Below, piece after piece: positions 1 through 9,062 of a stretch of DNA of 64,000 nt (the stretch's first letter is position 1; each line of letters begins with the position of its first letter). The stretch spans positions 62,001 through 126,000 of the forward strand of contig JANWJS010000037.1 in assembly GCA_025451845.1 (NCBI GenBank), given 5' to 3'. Origin of the DNA: Steroidobacteraceae bacterium. GTDB lineage: Bacteria > Pseudomonadota > Gammaproteobacteria > Steroidobacterales > Steroidobacteraceae. A program made the position numbers and the translations under genes. The notes beneath the pieces were generated by a model that saw only the letters and a program-made list of their open reading frames with translations, searched no databases and was not told the DNA's origin.

Positions 1-1
1 G

Positions 2-1222
2 CCGAAGATCACCGGTCCGATTCCGGCGCCCAAGGCGAAGCAGGCGCAGCCGCACCCCAAGGTCAACTGGCTGAATCCCACCACCTGGCCGGTGCTGCCG
101 GTGCCGCTCACCGCGGTCGACCCCAACAATGGCACCACCCTCGGGATCATTCCGACGATGCTGGTGACCAACTCCCGCGATGAGATCACCGACATCATCG
201 CGCCGGACTTCATGCACAATCCGTACTTCGGTTGGGGCGCGCACGGGCGCATACTGGCCTTCCCCTCGGAGGACACACAGTGGTCGATCGTCGCCGGCGG
301 CGAACAACACGTCGAGAGCACGCTCGACATGCTCTACGAGACCGGCCTCCTGCGCCAATCGCCCTTCACCGTCGCGGTCGAAGGTCTCTACGACCGCAGC
401 GGCACGGCGCGCTTCTACGGCTTTGGCAACAACTCCTTCAAGATCAACCAGACCGTATATATCGATCAGCAGATCGGCGTCGACGCGTCGCTCGGCTGGA
501 ACCTCAGCCACGCCTGGCAGCTCGCCTACACCTTTGCCGCGAGGAAGGTCAAGGTTCTCGGCACGACGCTGCCGGGAATTCCGGCCATCACTTCCCGGTT
601 TGAGGGAACGAACGGCATCGGCACGACGCATGAGCTGTTACATCGCATCTCCCTCGTCTACGACACGCGCAATGACATCACGATTCCCACGAGGGGCATG
701 CAGGCAGTAGTCTACGGCGGTGTCGCGAGCCGCAATGTGGACTTGGACGCCTCGCTGTTCACCGAGGCAGGAGCGGACGCGCGTTTCTACTGGTCCCCGT
801 ATCCCTCGCTGGTCGTGGCAACCCACGTTGACCTGCGGTACGAGCCCACTACGCACGACGTCCCGTTCTGGGGCCTGAGCAGTCTGGGCGGCGACACGAG
901 CGTCGTCGGCGGCTCGCAGACTCTGCGAGGCTATGGCACCTCGCGCTTCTACGACCGCAACTCCTTCTCCGCCAACCTCGAGCTGCGGCAGACCGTGTAT
1001 TCGCTCGATGCGTTCGCGACGCACATAGAGCTGCAGATCGCCCCATTCATCGACACCGGGCGGGTCTTTCACAAGGAGTCGACCTGGCCGATCACGCACC
1101 TGCACAGCGTGTTTGGAGTGGGGTTTCGCGGGATCGCGCCGCCTTCCGTCGTCGGCTATGTCGATATTGGCAAGGGCCGCGAAGGCATCGCCGTATTCAC
1201 CGGCATAGGCTACCCCTTTTGA
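2..1222 (+). CDS. BamA/D15-type outer membrane beta-barrel protein (5' end outside window)
   Basis: The reading frame is open from the left edge, so the N-terminus is missing; the first internal ATG (base 92) is not a convincing start. The visible ~406 residues look like a bacterial surface antigen (D15/Omp85) barrel: alternating hydrophobic and polar strands, aromatic-rich turns, a stretch with TRNDITIPTRGMQAVVYGG that matches the typical 'D.R.....P..G' part of this family, and a C-terminal phenylalanine (TGIGYPF) as expected for BAM-inserted barrels. POTRA domains, if any, would lie outside the window. It is convergent with the hopanoid operon and not obviously part of it. Function is inferred at family level only: outer membrane protein or lipid export or assembly. 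Confidence 0.75.
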   Translation, partial: PKITGPIPAPKAKQAQPHPKVNWLNPTTWPVLPVPLTAVDPNNGTTLGIIPTMLVTNSRDEITDIIAPDFMHNPYFGWGAHGRILAFPSEDTQWSIVAGGEQHVESTLDMLYETGLLRQSPFTVAVEGLYDRSGTARFYGFGNNSFKINQTVYIDQQIGVDASLGWNLSHAWQLAYTFAARKVKVLGTTLPGIPAITSRFEGTNGIGTTHELLHRISLVYDTRNDITIPTRGMQAVVYGGVASRNVDLDASLFTEAGADARFYWSPYPSLVVATHVDLRYEPTTHDVPFWGLSSLGGDTSVVGGSQTLRGYGTSRFYDRNSFSANLELRQTVYSLDAFATHIELQIAPFIDTGRVFHKESTWPITHLHSVFGVGFRGIAPPSVVGYVDIGKGREGIAVFTGIGYPF

Positions 1223-1386
1223 TGGGCGCACAAAATCGCACGGAGCGAATTTGAACGCCCGGCAGGGCGGGGCCGTAGGCCCGAGACGCATGGATGCGCC
1301 GAGTAAATCGCTCCTGGCGATTTGCGCGGCCAGCCCCATGACAGGGATTCATTCCGCGGCCCAGGGAACGGCCCGGGGGCGCTCAC

Positions 1387-2397
1387 TTATTTGCTTTCGA
1401 ACGATACTTCGTCAGTAAGGTAGCCGTTCGCTTTAAACCAGCGTAGCGCGTCGGCAAATGCGTCTGATGGTGGACGCCAGCGATAGCCGAGCTCGCGCAC
1501 GGCTTTAGCGCTGGAGAAGAACATTCGCTTGCGCGCCATGCGCACGCCCTCGACCGTGACGCGCGTCGGCCGGCCAGTCAGGCGCGCGTAGAGCTCTGAT
1601 ACGTAGGCAACGGGGAGTACGGCAGCGTGCGGCAGCCGAATACGGGGCGGGCTGCGGCCGACGAGCTGCGCGATGAGCGTCAGGATCTGCCGCAGCGTCA
1701 TGTCCTCGCCGCCGAGAATGTAGCGCTCGCCGATGCGCCCGCGATGGAATGCCAGCAGGTGGCCCGCCGCGACATCCTCCACGTGCACGATGTTGAGTCC
1801 GGTATCGACATAGGCGGGCGTGCGGCCACGGGCGGCATCGAGCACGATCTGACCCGTCGGCGTCGGCTTGACATCGCCCGGACCGATGGGTGTCGAAGGG
1901 TTGACGATCACCACCGGCACGCCCCGGGCCGCTGCATCGCGCGCCTGTTCCTCGGCCAGGAACTTCGAGCGCTTGTAGTGGCCGATCATGTCGCCGAGGC
2001 CAGCGGGGGTATCCTCGCCGCCCGCCCCGCCGCCCGCAGGGATTCCAATGGTCGCGACGCTGCTCGTGTACACGATACGCCGGACTCCCGCGCGCCGCGC
2101 CGCGTCCAGGAGGTGAGCCGTTCCCTCGACATTGGTTCGGTAGAGCTCCTGCGGTCGTGGCGCCCACAGCCTGTAATCGGCGGCCACGTGAAAGGCCGCC
2201 TCGCAACCTGCGAGTGCGCGATCCACGGACGCGCTATCCGTCAGATCGCCCACGACCTGCTCGACGGCGAGCGTCGAGATGTTGCGGCGGTCCGACCCGC
2301 CGCGCACCAGCGCACGGACTTGCCAGCCCTCCGCGAGGAGCGCGCGAGCGACTGCGGCGCCAACGAATCCCGTAGCGCCCGTCACCAACGCCTTCAT
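1387..2397 (-). CDS. hpnA: Hopanoid-associated sugar epimerase HpnA (NAD-dependent epimerase/dehydratase family)
   Basis: This is an extended SDR protein of 336 residues. The N-terminal Rossmann motif is TGATGFVGAAVARALL (about residues 5-20), and the catalytic-type YKRSK follows in the middle (after MIGH). I chose the ATG at 2397 because it overlaps the stop of hpnG by four bases (ATGA) and starts directly before the Rossmann strand; the frame stays open further upstream but that part is the hpnG gene read in another frame. It is the last gene of the leftward hopanoid operon. HpnA proteins occur in many hopanoid loci; their substrate is not settled, and a nucleotide-sugar or hopanoid side-chain intermediate is the usual guess. 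Cytosolic. Confidence 0.88.
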   Translation of the reverse strand: MKALVTGATGFVGAAVARALLAEGWQVRALVRGGSDRRNISTLAVEQVVGDLTDSASVDRALAGCEAAFHVAADYRLWAPRPQELYRTNVEGTAHLLDAARRAGVRRIVYTSSVATIGIPAGGGAGGEDTPAGLGDMIGHYKRSKFLAEEQARDAAARGVPVVIVNPSTPIGPGDVKPTPTGQIVLDAARGRTPAYVDTGLNIVHVEDVAAGHLLAFHRGRIGERYILGGEDMTLRQILTLIAQLVGRSPPRIRLPHAAVLPVAYVSELYARLTGRPTRVTVEGVRMARKRMFFSSAKAVRELGYRWRPPSDAFADALRWFKANGYLTDEVSFESK

Positions 2398-3143
2398 GAG
2401 AGCCGCCCATCCGGGCCGCCAACGAGCGCACGCCGCGCGGGCGATCCCGGGCGGGCTACGGCCGCGAGCACGCGGCTCGCGACTCGATACCGAGCCGAGA
2501 GGCGGATCAGCGCGCCGACATCTCCCGGGGTGCGCAGCAGACCTGCGAGCAATTGCCCGATCCGTATCTGGCCGCCGCCGGTCGCGGCGATCACCGCCGC
2601 GGGCAGCTCGTCGGCGGCGGTGTCGACGATGACCCGCAAAGCGATGAAGGGTAGCCCGGCCTGGCCGGCGACGTGCGCAATGGCGGCGCTCTCCATGTCG
2701 ACGGCGGCGGCGCGCGAATTGCGCCAGGCAGCAGCCTTGGCGTCGCGTCGTCCGATCGGGCGCCCGCTCGTGAGGAGCTTGCCTTCGCAGGCGATGCAGG
2801 AGGCAGGCAGAGCGGCGCGCAGCCGCTGCCGCCACTGCGTTGACGTCAGCGCCACGTCAGCTCCCAAGCCGGCATCGTCGAGTGCCGCGATCTGCGCCGG
2901 CAGCAACACGGTGCCGCAGAGCAAAGTCGGGTCGAGCCCGCCGGCCATCCCGAAGCTTGCGAGGGCGGTGGCGCCGGCGAGCACCAAACGGCGCGCGGCG
3001 GCGGCGGCGGCGCTCTCCCCGATGCCGCTCACCGCCAACCGCGCGCCGTCGCCAAGCTGGCGCAGCTCGGCTCCGTGACGAGACGAGGACCCGAGAGTGC
3101 GCGCCTCGGCCGCGAGCGCCGAGACGATGCCGATCGGCTTCAA
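2394..3143 (-). CDS. hpnG: Hopanoid-associated phosphorylase HpnG
   Basis: 249 residues resembling the nucleoside phosphorylase superfamily. The start PIGIVSALAAEART, the VSGIGE segment and the VDMESAAIAHVAG segment match the substrate and ribose-binding parts of this fold. HpnG removes adenine from adenosylhopane to give (phospho)ribosylhopane, the step after HpnH. There is no ATG before the conserved region; the TTG at 3143 overlaps the stop codon of shc as TTGA (four bases), so translation is probably coupled. The 3' end overlaps hpnA by four bases. The longer frame upstream runs inside shc and is not expected to be translated. Cytosolic enzyme of bacteriohopanetetrol synthesis. Confidence 0.88.
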   Translation of the reverse strand: MKPIGIVSALAAEARTLGSSSRHGAELRQLGDGARLAVSGIGESAAAAAARRLVLAGATALASFGMAGGLDPTLLCGTVLLPAQIAALDDAGLGADVALTSTQWRQRLRAALPASCIACEGKLLTSGRPIGRRDAKAAAWRNSRAAAVDMESAAIAHVAGQAGLPFIALRVIVDTAADELPAAVIAATGGGQIRIGQLLAGLLRTPGDVGALIRLSARYRVASRVLAAVARPGSPARRALVGGPDGRLS

Positions 3144-5134
3144 GAGGGGCGGGACTCGCTGCGGCGGCGATAGGCGGCCAGCGCCCAGAGCGGAAAGAAA
3201 GCGCTGTAGCCGTGGTACTTGAGATAGAACACGCGCGGAAAGCCGGGGGCGGTGAAGCTTGGATGCGACCAGAGCCCGGAGCTCTCCTGCGTACGCAGCA
3301 GGTGCTCGGCACCCCGCTTCACAGCCGGCGAGCCGCCCTCGCCGGCAGCGATGAGAGCAAGCATCGCCCACGCCGTCTGATACGGCGTACTGGCGAAAGT
3401 CGTATCGGGATATTTTTCGAGGTCGTAGCTGTCGTTGCTCTCGCCCCAACCGCCGTCGGGGTTTTGACGCGAGAGAAGCCATGCGACAGCGCGACGCACG
3501 GCAGGATCGTCGGCGGGGATACCTGCAAGCTCCAGCGCCACGAGCACTGACCACGTGCCATAGATGTAATTGCTGCCCCAGCGGCCGAACCAGGAGCCGT
3601 CGGCTTCCTGCTCCTGTCGCAGGTACGTGATGGCGCGCTCGAGCGCAGCGCAGTCCTGCGGCCGGCGCACGCGCGACAGCACCGCCACCACCCGCGCCGT
3701 CACGTCACTCGTGGGCGGGTCGAGCAGGGCGCCGTGATCGGCGAACGGAATGCAGTTCAGGTTGTAATGCGTGTTGTCCGCATCGAACGCGGCGAATCCC
3801 CCGTTCTCGCTCTGCATCCCGACCAGCCATTCGAGCGCGCGGTCGATCGAGTCGCCGTAACGCTCCGGCAGGCGCGCCTGGTGCATGGCCCAGGCGACCA
3901 CCGCCGTATCGTCGAGGTCCGGATAATGCGCATTGGAGAACTGAAAGGGCCAGCCGCCGGCGCGCACATCCGGCCGGTCCGCGCGCCAGTCGCCGACATC
4001 CTCCAGCACTTGCCGCGGCAGCAGCCAGTCGAGGGCGCGCACGGCGGCGCGGGTCGCTTGGGCTTCGCCGGTCTCCTGCATCGCGAGCGCCGCCAGGGCC
4101 GTATCCCATACGGGCGAGACGCAGGGCTGGCAGTACGCGCGATCACCCCGGACCACCAACAGTTTCTCGATCGCCCGCTTGGCGGTCACCCGGCGCGGAT
4201 CGTCCGCCGGATAACCGAGCAGCACGAGCATCTCGAGCGAGTTCACCATCGCGGGGAAGATCGCGCCGAGCCCGTCCTCACCGTTCAGGCGCTCGAGCAC
4301 CCAGGCTTCGGCGCGCCGCGTTGCAGCCTTGCGCATGACAGCCGGAATCAACGGATCGATGCACCGCGCCAGGCGGTCTATGGCGAAGAAGACCCGGGCG
4401 AGCAGCCTGCCCTTGCCCGGCAGTTGGAAGTAGTGACGCTCTTCTTCCGGCGCTTTCGTGAAGAGCTCCCGCACATGCACCTGGCGCGGGTTGCGCGCCA
4501 CCGGCTTGACGGTACAGAGTACGAACAACGGCACCATCACGGTCCGCGACCAGTACGAGACCTTGTCGATGTGGAACGGGAACCACCTCGGCATCAACAT
4601 GATCTCGACGGGAATATAGGGCACCGCACGCCAGGGGATCTCGCCGAAGAGCGCAAGCGCAATCCGGGTGAAGACGTTGACGTGCGCGGCGCCGCCGCGC
4701 GACAGAATGGCCTCGCGCGCCTGCTGCATGTGGGGCGCGTCCGGGTCGTCACCGGACAACTTCAACGCGTAGTAGGCCTTGACGGTACAACTCAGATCGA
4801 GCGCCCCGCCGTGGTAGAGCGGCCAGCCGCCGTGGGCGGCCTGGTGCTCGCGCAGATAGACCGCCAGCTTGCGCTCGAGCGCCGCGTCGATCTCATCCAG
4901 ATAATGCATCATCATGATGTATTCGGCCGGAATGGTGCAGTCGGCCTCGAGCTCGAAGAGCCAGTGACCCTCCGACGCCTGCATCCCGATCAGCGCCTCG
5001 CGCGCCGCCGCGATCGCCTGACTGAGGCGCTCCAGCAGACGCGGCGCACGAGCGCGGGCGGCGTCGGCGGTGGCGGTGGCGACCGGAGCAGGAAACTCGC
5101 GCGGGGCAGCCCCCGCCTGGGCGCTGGGGCTCAT
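3140..5134 (-). CDS. shc: Squalene-hopene cyclase
   Basis: 664 residues, the usual length of bacterial squalene-hopene cyclases (HpnF). The catalytic acid motif DxDD is present as DLDDTA at residues 406-411, and several QW-type repeats are visible (for example QNPDGGWGES, QEADGSWFGRWG and ENGGFAAFD). It cyclises squalene to hopene/diplopterol in the inner membrane and is a monotopic membrane protein. The ATG at 5134 overlaps the stop of the squalene synthase gene as ATGA, and its own stop overlaps the hpnG start, so it is embedded in a translationally coupled series. The first ~40 residues (Ala/Arg-rich) are variable. No sign of damage. Confidence 0.97.
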   Translation of the reverse strand: MSPSAQAGAAPREFPAPVATATADAARARAPRLLERLSQAIAAAREALIGMQASEGHWLFELEADCTIPAEYIMMMHYLDEIDAALERKLAVYLREHQAAHGGWPLYHGGALDLSCTVKAYYALKLSGDDPDAPHMQQAREAILSRGGAAHVNVFTRIALALFGEIPWRAVPYIPVEIMLMPRWFPFHIDKVSYWSRTVMVPLFVLCTVKPVARNPRQVHVRELFTKAPEEERHYFQLPGKGRLLARVFFAIDRLARCIDPLIPAVMRKAATRRAEAWVLERLNGEDGLGAIFPAMVNSLEMLVLLGYPADDPRRVTAKRAIEKLLVVRGDRAYCQPCVSPVWDTALAALAMQETGEAQATRAAVRALDWLLPRQVLEDVGDWRADRPDVRAGGWPFQFSNAHYPDLDDTAVVAWAMHQARLPERYGDSIDRALEWLVGMQSENGGFAAFDADNTHYNLNCIPFADHGALLDPPTSDVTARVVAVLSRVRRPQDCAALERAITYLRQEQEADGSWFGRWGSNYIYGTWSVLVALELAGIPADDPAVRRAVAWLLSRQNPDGGWGESNDSYDLEKYPDTTFASTPYQTAWAMLALIAAGEGGSPAVKRGAEHLLRTQESSGLWSHPSFTAPGFPRVFYLKYHGYSAFFPLWALAAYRRRSESRPS

Positions 5135-6255
5135 TGGAGCGAGCCTCCGAGGCGCTGCGAGGTGCCGAGCTCGTCCTCCGTACCCAGGGCGGGACCCCGC
5201 ACGGCTGCAGGCTTCATCGGCACCGGCGCGACCGATAGTGGCAGCCCCCTTGCCGCGCGCTCGAAGAGCTGCACGAGCATACGGTCATTGCGCACCGAGA
5301 GGCTGGTCAGGGTCCGCGTCATCATCACCGCCGATCGTGAGACTTTCACCTGTGCGCCTGCCGTGAAACCCGGGGTCGTCTGGATCTTGCGCAGTGTGAG
5401 CGCAGCAAGGCCTAGGGCCCACAGGCAAAAGAGCCGAATGCCGTCCTCCTCGCCCGGAATGAGCAACGTGAAGGAGAGCGCGTTGCGCAGATGACGATGC
5501 GCGAGGCCGATGAGCTCCAGCATGCCGGCGTGAAAGCGCGCGTCGCTGCGCTCCGGGGAGAGCTGGGCAAGATCCACTCCGTAGCGGCTGAAGACTTCCT
5601 GCGGCAGCCAGCAGGCGCCGCGGCTGCGGTCCTCCCAGACGTCCTTCAGGATGTTGGTCATCTGCAGGCCCTGCCCGAAGGAGGGCGCGAGCTCGTAGAG
5701 CGCGGCGTAGTGGCGCATGATCGCCGGTGAGTAGGCGCAGAAGAGCTCGGTCAGCGTCTCGCCGACGATGCCCGCCACGTAGTAACAGTAGGAATCCATG
5801 TCCGCCGAGCGGGCGAGTCCCTTCAAGCTCGCGGTGCGCTGGAACTGGTGCATGCCGCGGCTCATCACCTCGATGCAGCGGCGGATCGCGGCGCGCTGAC
5901 GCCCGTCGAAGCTGCCCACCACCCGGATGACCCTTTCCATGTTGGCGACCAGGTCCCGCTCCGCGGGCAGAGTGCGCTCGGAAAGCCGCTGCACCAGGTC
6001 GCGCGCGAGCCGCGGAGCCTCCTCCTCGCCCTTCACGACGGCGGTGAAGCGCTCGAGGAAGACATAGGTGTCGCTAGCCGACAGCGCGGGCTCGTCCTCG
6101 ATGGTGTCGGCGATGCGGCAGAGAAGATAGGCGCTGGTCACCGCGGTGCGCAGGGCCGCGGGCAGCTGTGGGATCGTCAAGGCGAACGTGCGTGAGACGT
6201 GCGGCAGGATCTCGTCCTGATAAGCCTCATCGGACAGGCCGGAATCGGGTTCCAC
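5131..6255 (-). CDS. Squalene synthase (farnesyl-diphosphate farnesyltransferase, squalene/phytoene synthase family)
   Basis: 374 residues. The first aspartate-rich motif is DTIED (in LCRIADTIEDEP) and the second is NILKDVWEDRSRG, both typical of head-to-head prenyl synthases; SRTFALTIPQLP near the N-terminus is also characteristic of squalene synthases. It joins two farnesyl diphosphates to squalene for the cyclase encoded immediately downstream (4-bp overlap). Many proteobacteria use the three-gene HpnC/HpnD/HpnE route instead; none of those extra genes is present here, so this single NADPH-dependent type enzyme probably does the whole conversion (inference). A hydrophobic segment around LSFTLLIPGEEDGIRLFCLWALGLAAL could associate with the membrane. 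Confidence 0.9.
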   Translation of the reverse strand: MEPDSGLSDEAYQDEILPHVSRTFALTIPQLPAALRTAVTSAYLLCRIADTIEDEPALSASDTYVFLERFTAVVKGEEEAPRLARDLVQRLSERTLPAERDLVANMERVIRVVGSFDGRQRAAIRRCIEVMSRGMHQFQRTASLKGLARSADMDSYCYYVAGIVGETLTELFCAYSPAIMRHYAALYELAPSFGQGLQMTNILKDVWEDRSRGACWLPQEVFSRYGVDLAQLSPERSDARFHAGMLELIGLAHRHLRNALSFTLLIPGEEDGIRLFCLWALGLAALTLRKIQTTPGFTAGAQVKVSRSAVMMTRTLTSLSVRNDRMLVQLFERAARGLPLSVAPVPMKPAAVRGPALGTEDELGTSQRLGGSLQ

Positions 6256-6272
6256 GGCGTGAAGGCCTCCGC

Positions 6273-7178
6273 TCAGTTGCGTCTGGCCAGCAGCCAGTCC
6301 GTCACGCCGCGCAACGCATCCGCACGGCCCTCGAAGGGCGCGAGGGACTCCATCGCCTGCGCGTGGAGGCGGCGGACCTGCTCCTGCGATGCGCCGACGC
6401 CGAGGACGGCAGGATAGGTGGGCTTGCCACGCTCCCGGTCGGCGCCTGCAGCTTTGCCGAGCGTCGCGGTATCCGACAGCACATCGAGCAGGTCGTCCTG
6501 GATCTGGAACGCGAGCCCGATCGGGGCTGCGAAGCCGGCGAGCGCCTGTGTAAGCCGCGGCTCGAGCGCGGGCGCGCAGGCCACACCCATCATGACGCTC
6601 GCCCGGATGAGGGCGCCGGTCTTCAACGAATGCATCTCCTCGACCTGCGCAATGGAGAGCTTGCGGCCTTCGGCCTCCAGGTCGATCGCCTGACCGCCCG
6701 CCATGCCGAAGCTGCCGATCGCACGCGCGAGCAGCTCCACCAGGCGCACGCGAATGGCCGGGTCGGCAGGCAGTGCCGCGTCGCGGGCAAGCAGCTCGAA
6801 GGCGAGAGACTGCAGCGCATCGCCCACGAGCAGCGCCGTCGCCTCGTCGTACGCCTTGTGGCAGGTCGGCCGTCCCCGGCGCAGATCGTCGTCGTCCATC
6901 GCAGGCAGGTCATCGTGCACCAGCGAATAGACGTGCACCAACTCGAGCGCGCAGGCCGCAGCCTCCACCTGCTCCTCCGCGAGCCCGAGCGCGCGCGCCG
7001 TCGCGAGGAGAAGAATCGGGCGCACCCGCTTGCCGCCGCCGAGCACGCTGTAACGCATGGCAGCATTGAGGCGCTCCGGCGTCTGATCGGCGCGCGGCAG
7101 GCGAGCGGCCAGTGCCGCCTCCATCCGCGCGCGCCAGGTTTCAAGCTGACCTGTGAACGAATCAGGCACGACTGGCAC
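6273..7178 (-). CDS. ispA: Farnesyl diphosphate synthase (short-chain trans-polyprenyl synthetase)
   Basis: 301 residues of the IspA family. The first aspartate-rich motif is DDLPAMDDDDLRRG, with the two-residue insertion usual in bacterial FPP synthases, and the second is QIQDDLLD. GGKRVRP near residue 50 binds the diphosphate of IPP. It supplies FPP to the squalene synthase gene 17 bp downstream. Its start overlaps the end of hpnH by 17 bp. Placement inside the hopanoid operon suggests a supply dedicated to hopanoids, although it may also serve quinone and undecaprenyl synthesis (inference). Cytosolic. Confidence 0.95.
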   Translation of the reverse strand: MPVVPDSFTGQLETWRARMEAALAARLPRADQTPERLNAAMRYSVLGGGKRVRPILLLATARALGLAEEQVEAAACALELVHVYSLVHDDLPAMDDDDLRRGRPTCHKAYDEATALLVGDALQSLAFELLARDAALPADPAIRVRLVELLARAIGSFGMAGGQAIDLEAEGRKLSIAQVEEMHSLKTGALIRASVMMGVACAPALEPRLTQALAGFAAPIGLAFQIQDDLLDVLSDTATLGKAAGADRERGKPTYPAVLGVGASQEQVRRLHAQAMESLAPFEGRADALRGVTDWLLARRN

Positions 7179-8310
7179 GCCGGCTTTCCTCCTGGCGGCT
7201 CACGCGCTTGATGTCAGCGACCGGGATCATCGCCACGGGCGGCGGCGGCTGATCGGCATAGAGGAACGGCAGCTCGGGCGCCATCGGCCCGTCGAAGCGC
7301 GGGCCCCGCAGTGCCACCTTGAGCGCCTTGAGGGGATGGGCGAACGTGTCATCCACCGCGGTGCCCTCGAAGCCGCAATGCGCCATGCAGTTGTCGCACT
7401 TGCGATTGCGGCCGACGCCGTAGCTCTCCCAATCGGTCTCCTCCATGAGCGCGCGGTAGGATTTGGCATAGCCCTCGTCCGTGAGCAGGTAGCACGGCCG
7501 CTGCCAACCGAAGACGTTGTAGGTCGGATTGCTCCACGGTGTGCACTGATAAGTCTGATTGCCGGCCAGGAAGTCGAGGAAGAGCGAGGACTGGTTGAAC
7601 GGCCAGCGCGCGCCGCGCTCGCGGCCGCGCTTGAAGATCTCACGGAAGAGCTGCTTGCTGGCGCTGCGGCCGAGGAACACGTCCTGCCGGGGAGCATGCT
7701 GATAGCTGTAGCCCGGGGAGACCGTGATGCCCTCCACCCCGAGCGACTGGGCCAGGTCGAAGAAATCGGCCACCTCGTCCGGCTTCTCGTTCTGGAACAG
7801 CGTGCAGTTGACCGTGCAGCGGAAACCCTTGGCGCGCGCGAGCTTGATGGCAGCGACGGCTTTGTCGAACACGCCTTCCTGACACACCGACTCGTCGTGC
7901 CGCTCGCGGTTGCCGTCGAGGTGCACCGAGAAGGTGAGATAGGGCGAAGGCTGGTATTCGTCGATGTGCTTCGCCAGCAGAATGGCGTTGGTGCACAGAT
8001 AGACGAAGCGCTTGCGCGCCACGATCCCGGCCACGATCTGCGGCATCTCCTTGTGGATGAGCGGCTCGCCTCCGGGGATCGAGACCATCGGCGCGCCGCA
8101 CTCATCGACGGCGCGCAGCGCATCCTCGACCGAGACCCGCTGCTGCAGGATCTCCTTCGGATAGTCGATCTTGCCGCAGCCGGCGCAGGCGAGATTGCAT
8201 TGGAAGAGAGGCTCCAGCATGAGCACGAGCGGATAGCGCTTCTCCCGGCGGAACTTCTTGCCGAGAATGTAGCTCGCGACCCGGTACTTCTGAATCAGTG
8301 GAATAGCCAA
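7162..8310 (-). CDS. hpnH: Adenosyl-hopene transferase HpnH (radical SAM)
   Basis: 382 residues. The radical SAM cluster motif is CNLACAGC (CxxxCxxC), followed by SIPGGEPLIH (the GGE motif); the C-terminal part is cysteine-containing (KCDNCMAHCGFEG), as in HpnH. It adds the 5'-deoxyadenosyl radical to hopene to give adenosylhopane, the first step of side-chain formation. I chose the TTG at 8310 because it opens the conserved AIPLIQKYRVA start and has an AGGAG six bases upstream, inside the 3' end of idi; the frame is open further upstream but only through idi in another frame. It lies 2 bp after idi and overlaps ispA. Confidence 0.93.
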   Translation of the reverse strand: MAIPLIQKYRVASYILGKKFRREKRYPLVLMLEPLFQCNLACAGCGKIDYPKEILQQRVSVEDALRAVDECGAPMVSIPGGEPLIHKEMPQIVAGIVARKRFVYLCTNAILLAKHIDEYQPSPYLTFSVHLDGNRERHDESVCQEGVFDKAVAAIKLARAKGFRCTVNCTLFQNEKPDEVADFFDLAQSLGVEGITVSPGYSYQHAPRQDVFLGRSASKQLFREIFKRGRERGARWPFNQSSLFLDFLAGNQTYQCTPWSNPTYNVFGWQRPCYLLTDEGYAKSYRALMEETDWESYGVGRNRKCDNCMAHCGFEGTAVDDTFAHPLKALKVALRGPRFDGPMAPELPFLYADQPPPPVAMIPVADIKRVSRQEESRRASRA

Positions 8311-8312
8311 AA

Positions 8313-8987
8313 TCAGCTCCTGTGTTGTGCCGGGCTCAGCTCGAGGTCCCCGCGCTGCGACTGTAGCGCATGCAGCGCCGGCCTGTGATCCCGCCAAATC
8401 CGCTCCCACTCCATCGTGAACCAGGGAGTGAAGCGTTCGGCCGCACTCCGCATCTCGTCCGCGAGCCCGTCCGGGCTCACCCAACGCCAGTCCGCGATCT
8501 CCTCGCGATCGATCCGCAACTCGCCGGAGCTACGCCCGATGAACACCCAGCACAACTCGTGCTCGGCCCCGGCATTATCGAACTGCGCCTGATACTGGAA
8601 CTTGAACAGGAAATGCAACGGGCACTCGAGCCCGAGCTCCTCGTACAGCCGCCGGTGGATGGCCGCGTCCATGCTCTCGGCCCGCCGCGGGTGGCTGCAG
8701 CAACTGTTCGACCAAAAATGCGGCCACAGCCGCTTGCGCCCCGAGCGCCGCTGCAACAACAGCTCACCGCGCTCGTTAAAAATGAGCAGCGAGAACGCGC
8801 GGTGCAGGATACCCCGTCCTTCATGGCAACGTGCCTTGCTGAGGTAGCCCAATTCCCGATCGCCCTCGTCCACCAGGATGAGCGACTCGGCCTCGGCCGA
8901 ATTGTCGCTGCCCGCCCACACCGGGGCCCGAGCGCCGCCTGCCTGGGTCACTGGGGTACCCCTGGCCGGCGAGCAAACGTGTACCAT
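8313..8987 (-). CDS. idi: Isopentenyl-diphosphate delta-isomerase type I
   Basis: 224 residues with a Nudix-like IPP isomerase fold. The active-site cysteine region is SNSCCSHPR and the glutamate region is HELCWVFIG. It interconverts IPP and DMAPP and is the first gene of the leftward hopanoid operon, so the operon contains a dedicated precursor isomerase. Type I Idi is not universal in bacteria using the MEP pathway, so its presence here probably boosts DMAPP supply for squalene (inference). The ATG at 8987 gives an N-terminal extension of about 30 variable residues before SLILVDEGDRELG; a later non-ATG start cannot be excluded. Confidence 0.92.
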   Translation of the reverse strand: MVHVCSPARGTPVTQAGGARAPVWAGSDNSAEAESLILVDEGDRELGYLSKARCHEGRGILHRAFSLLIFNERGELLLQRRSGRKRLWPHFWSNSCCSHPRRAESMDAAIHRRLYEELGLECPLHFLFKFQYQAQFDNAGAEHELCWVFIGRSSGELRIDREEIADWRWVSPDGLADEMRSAAERFTPWFTMEWERIWRDHRPALHALQSQRGDLELSPAQHRS

Positions 8988-9062
8988 GTGCGGAATTCAT
9001 GGACTTGAACCCATCCGACTTCGTCGTTCATTGCAATCCGCGATTGAGGCATTCCTTCGCCC
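8988..9062. promoter_or_regulatory. Divergent intergenic region between idi and hpnI
   Basis: These 75 bp separate the leftward (idi-hpnA) and rightward (hpnI onward) hopanoid operons, so promoters for both halves probably lie here or inside the first codons. I do not see a clear -35/-10 pair with consensus quality on either strand, and hpnI lacks a strong ribosome binding site at ATG 9063. The assignment is by position only. Confidence 0.4.

Noticed and set aside
3734-5494. 586-codon plus-strand frame antisense to shc and squalene synthase
   Set aside because: It is the shadow of two well-supported genes in a GC-rich genome; composition is Arg/Gly-rich without domains or a ribosome binding site.
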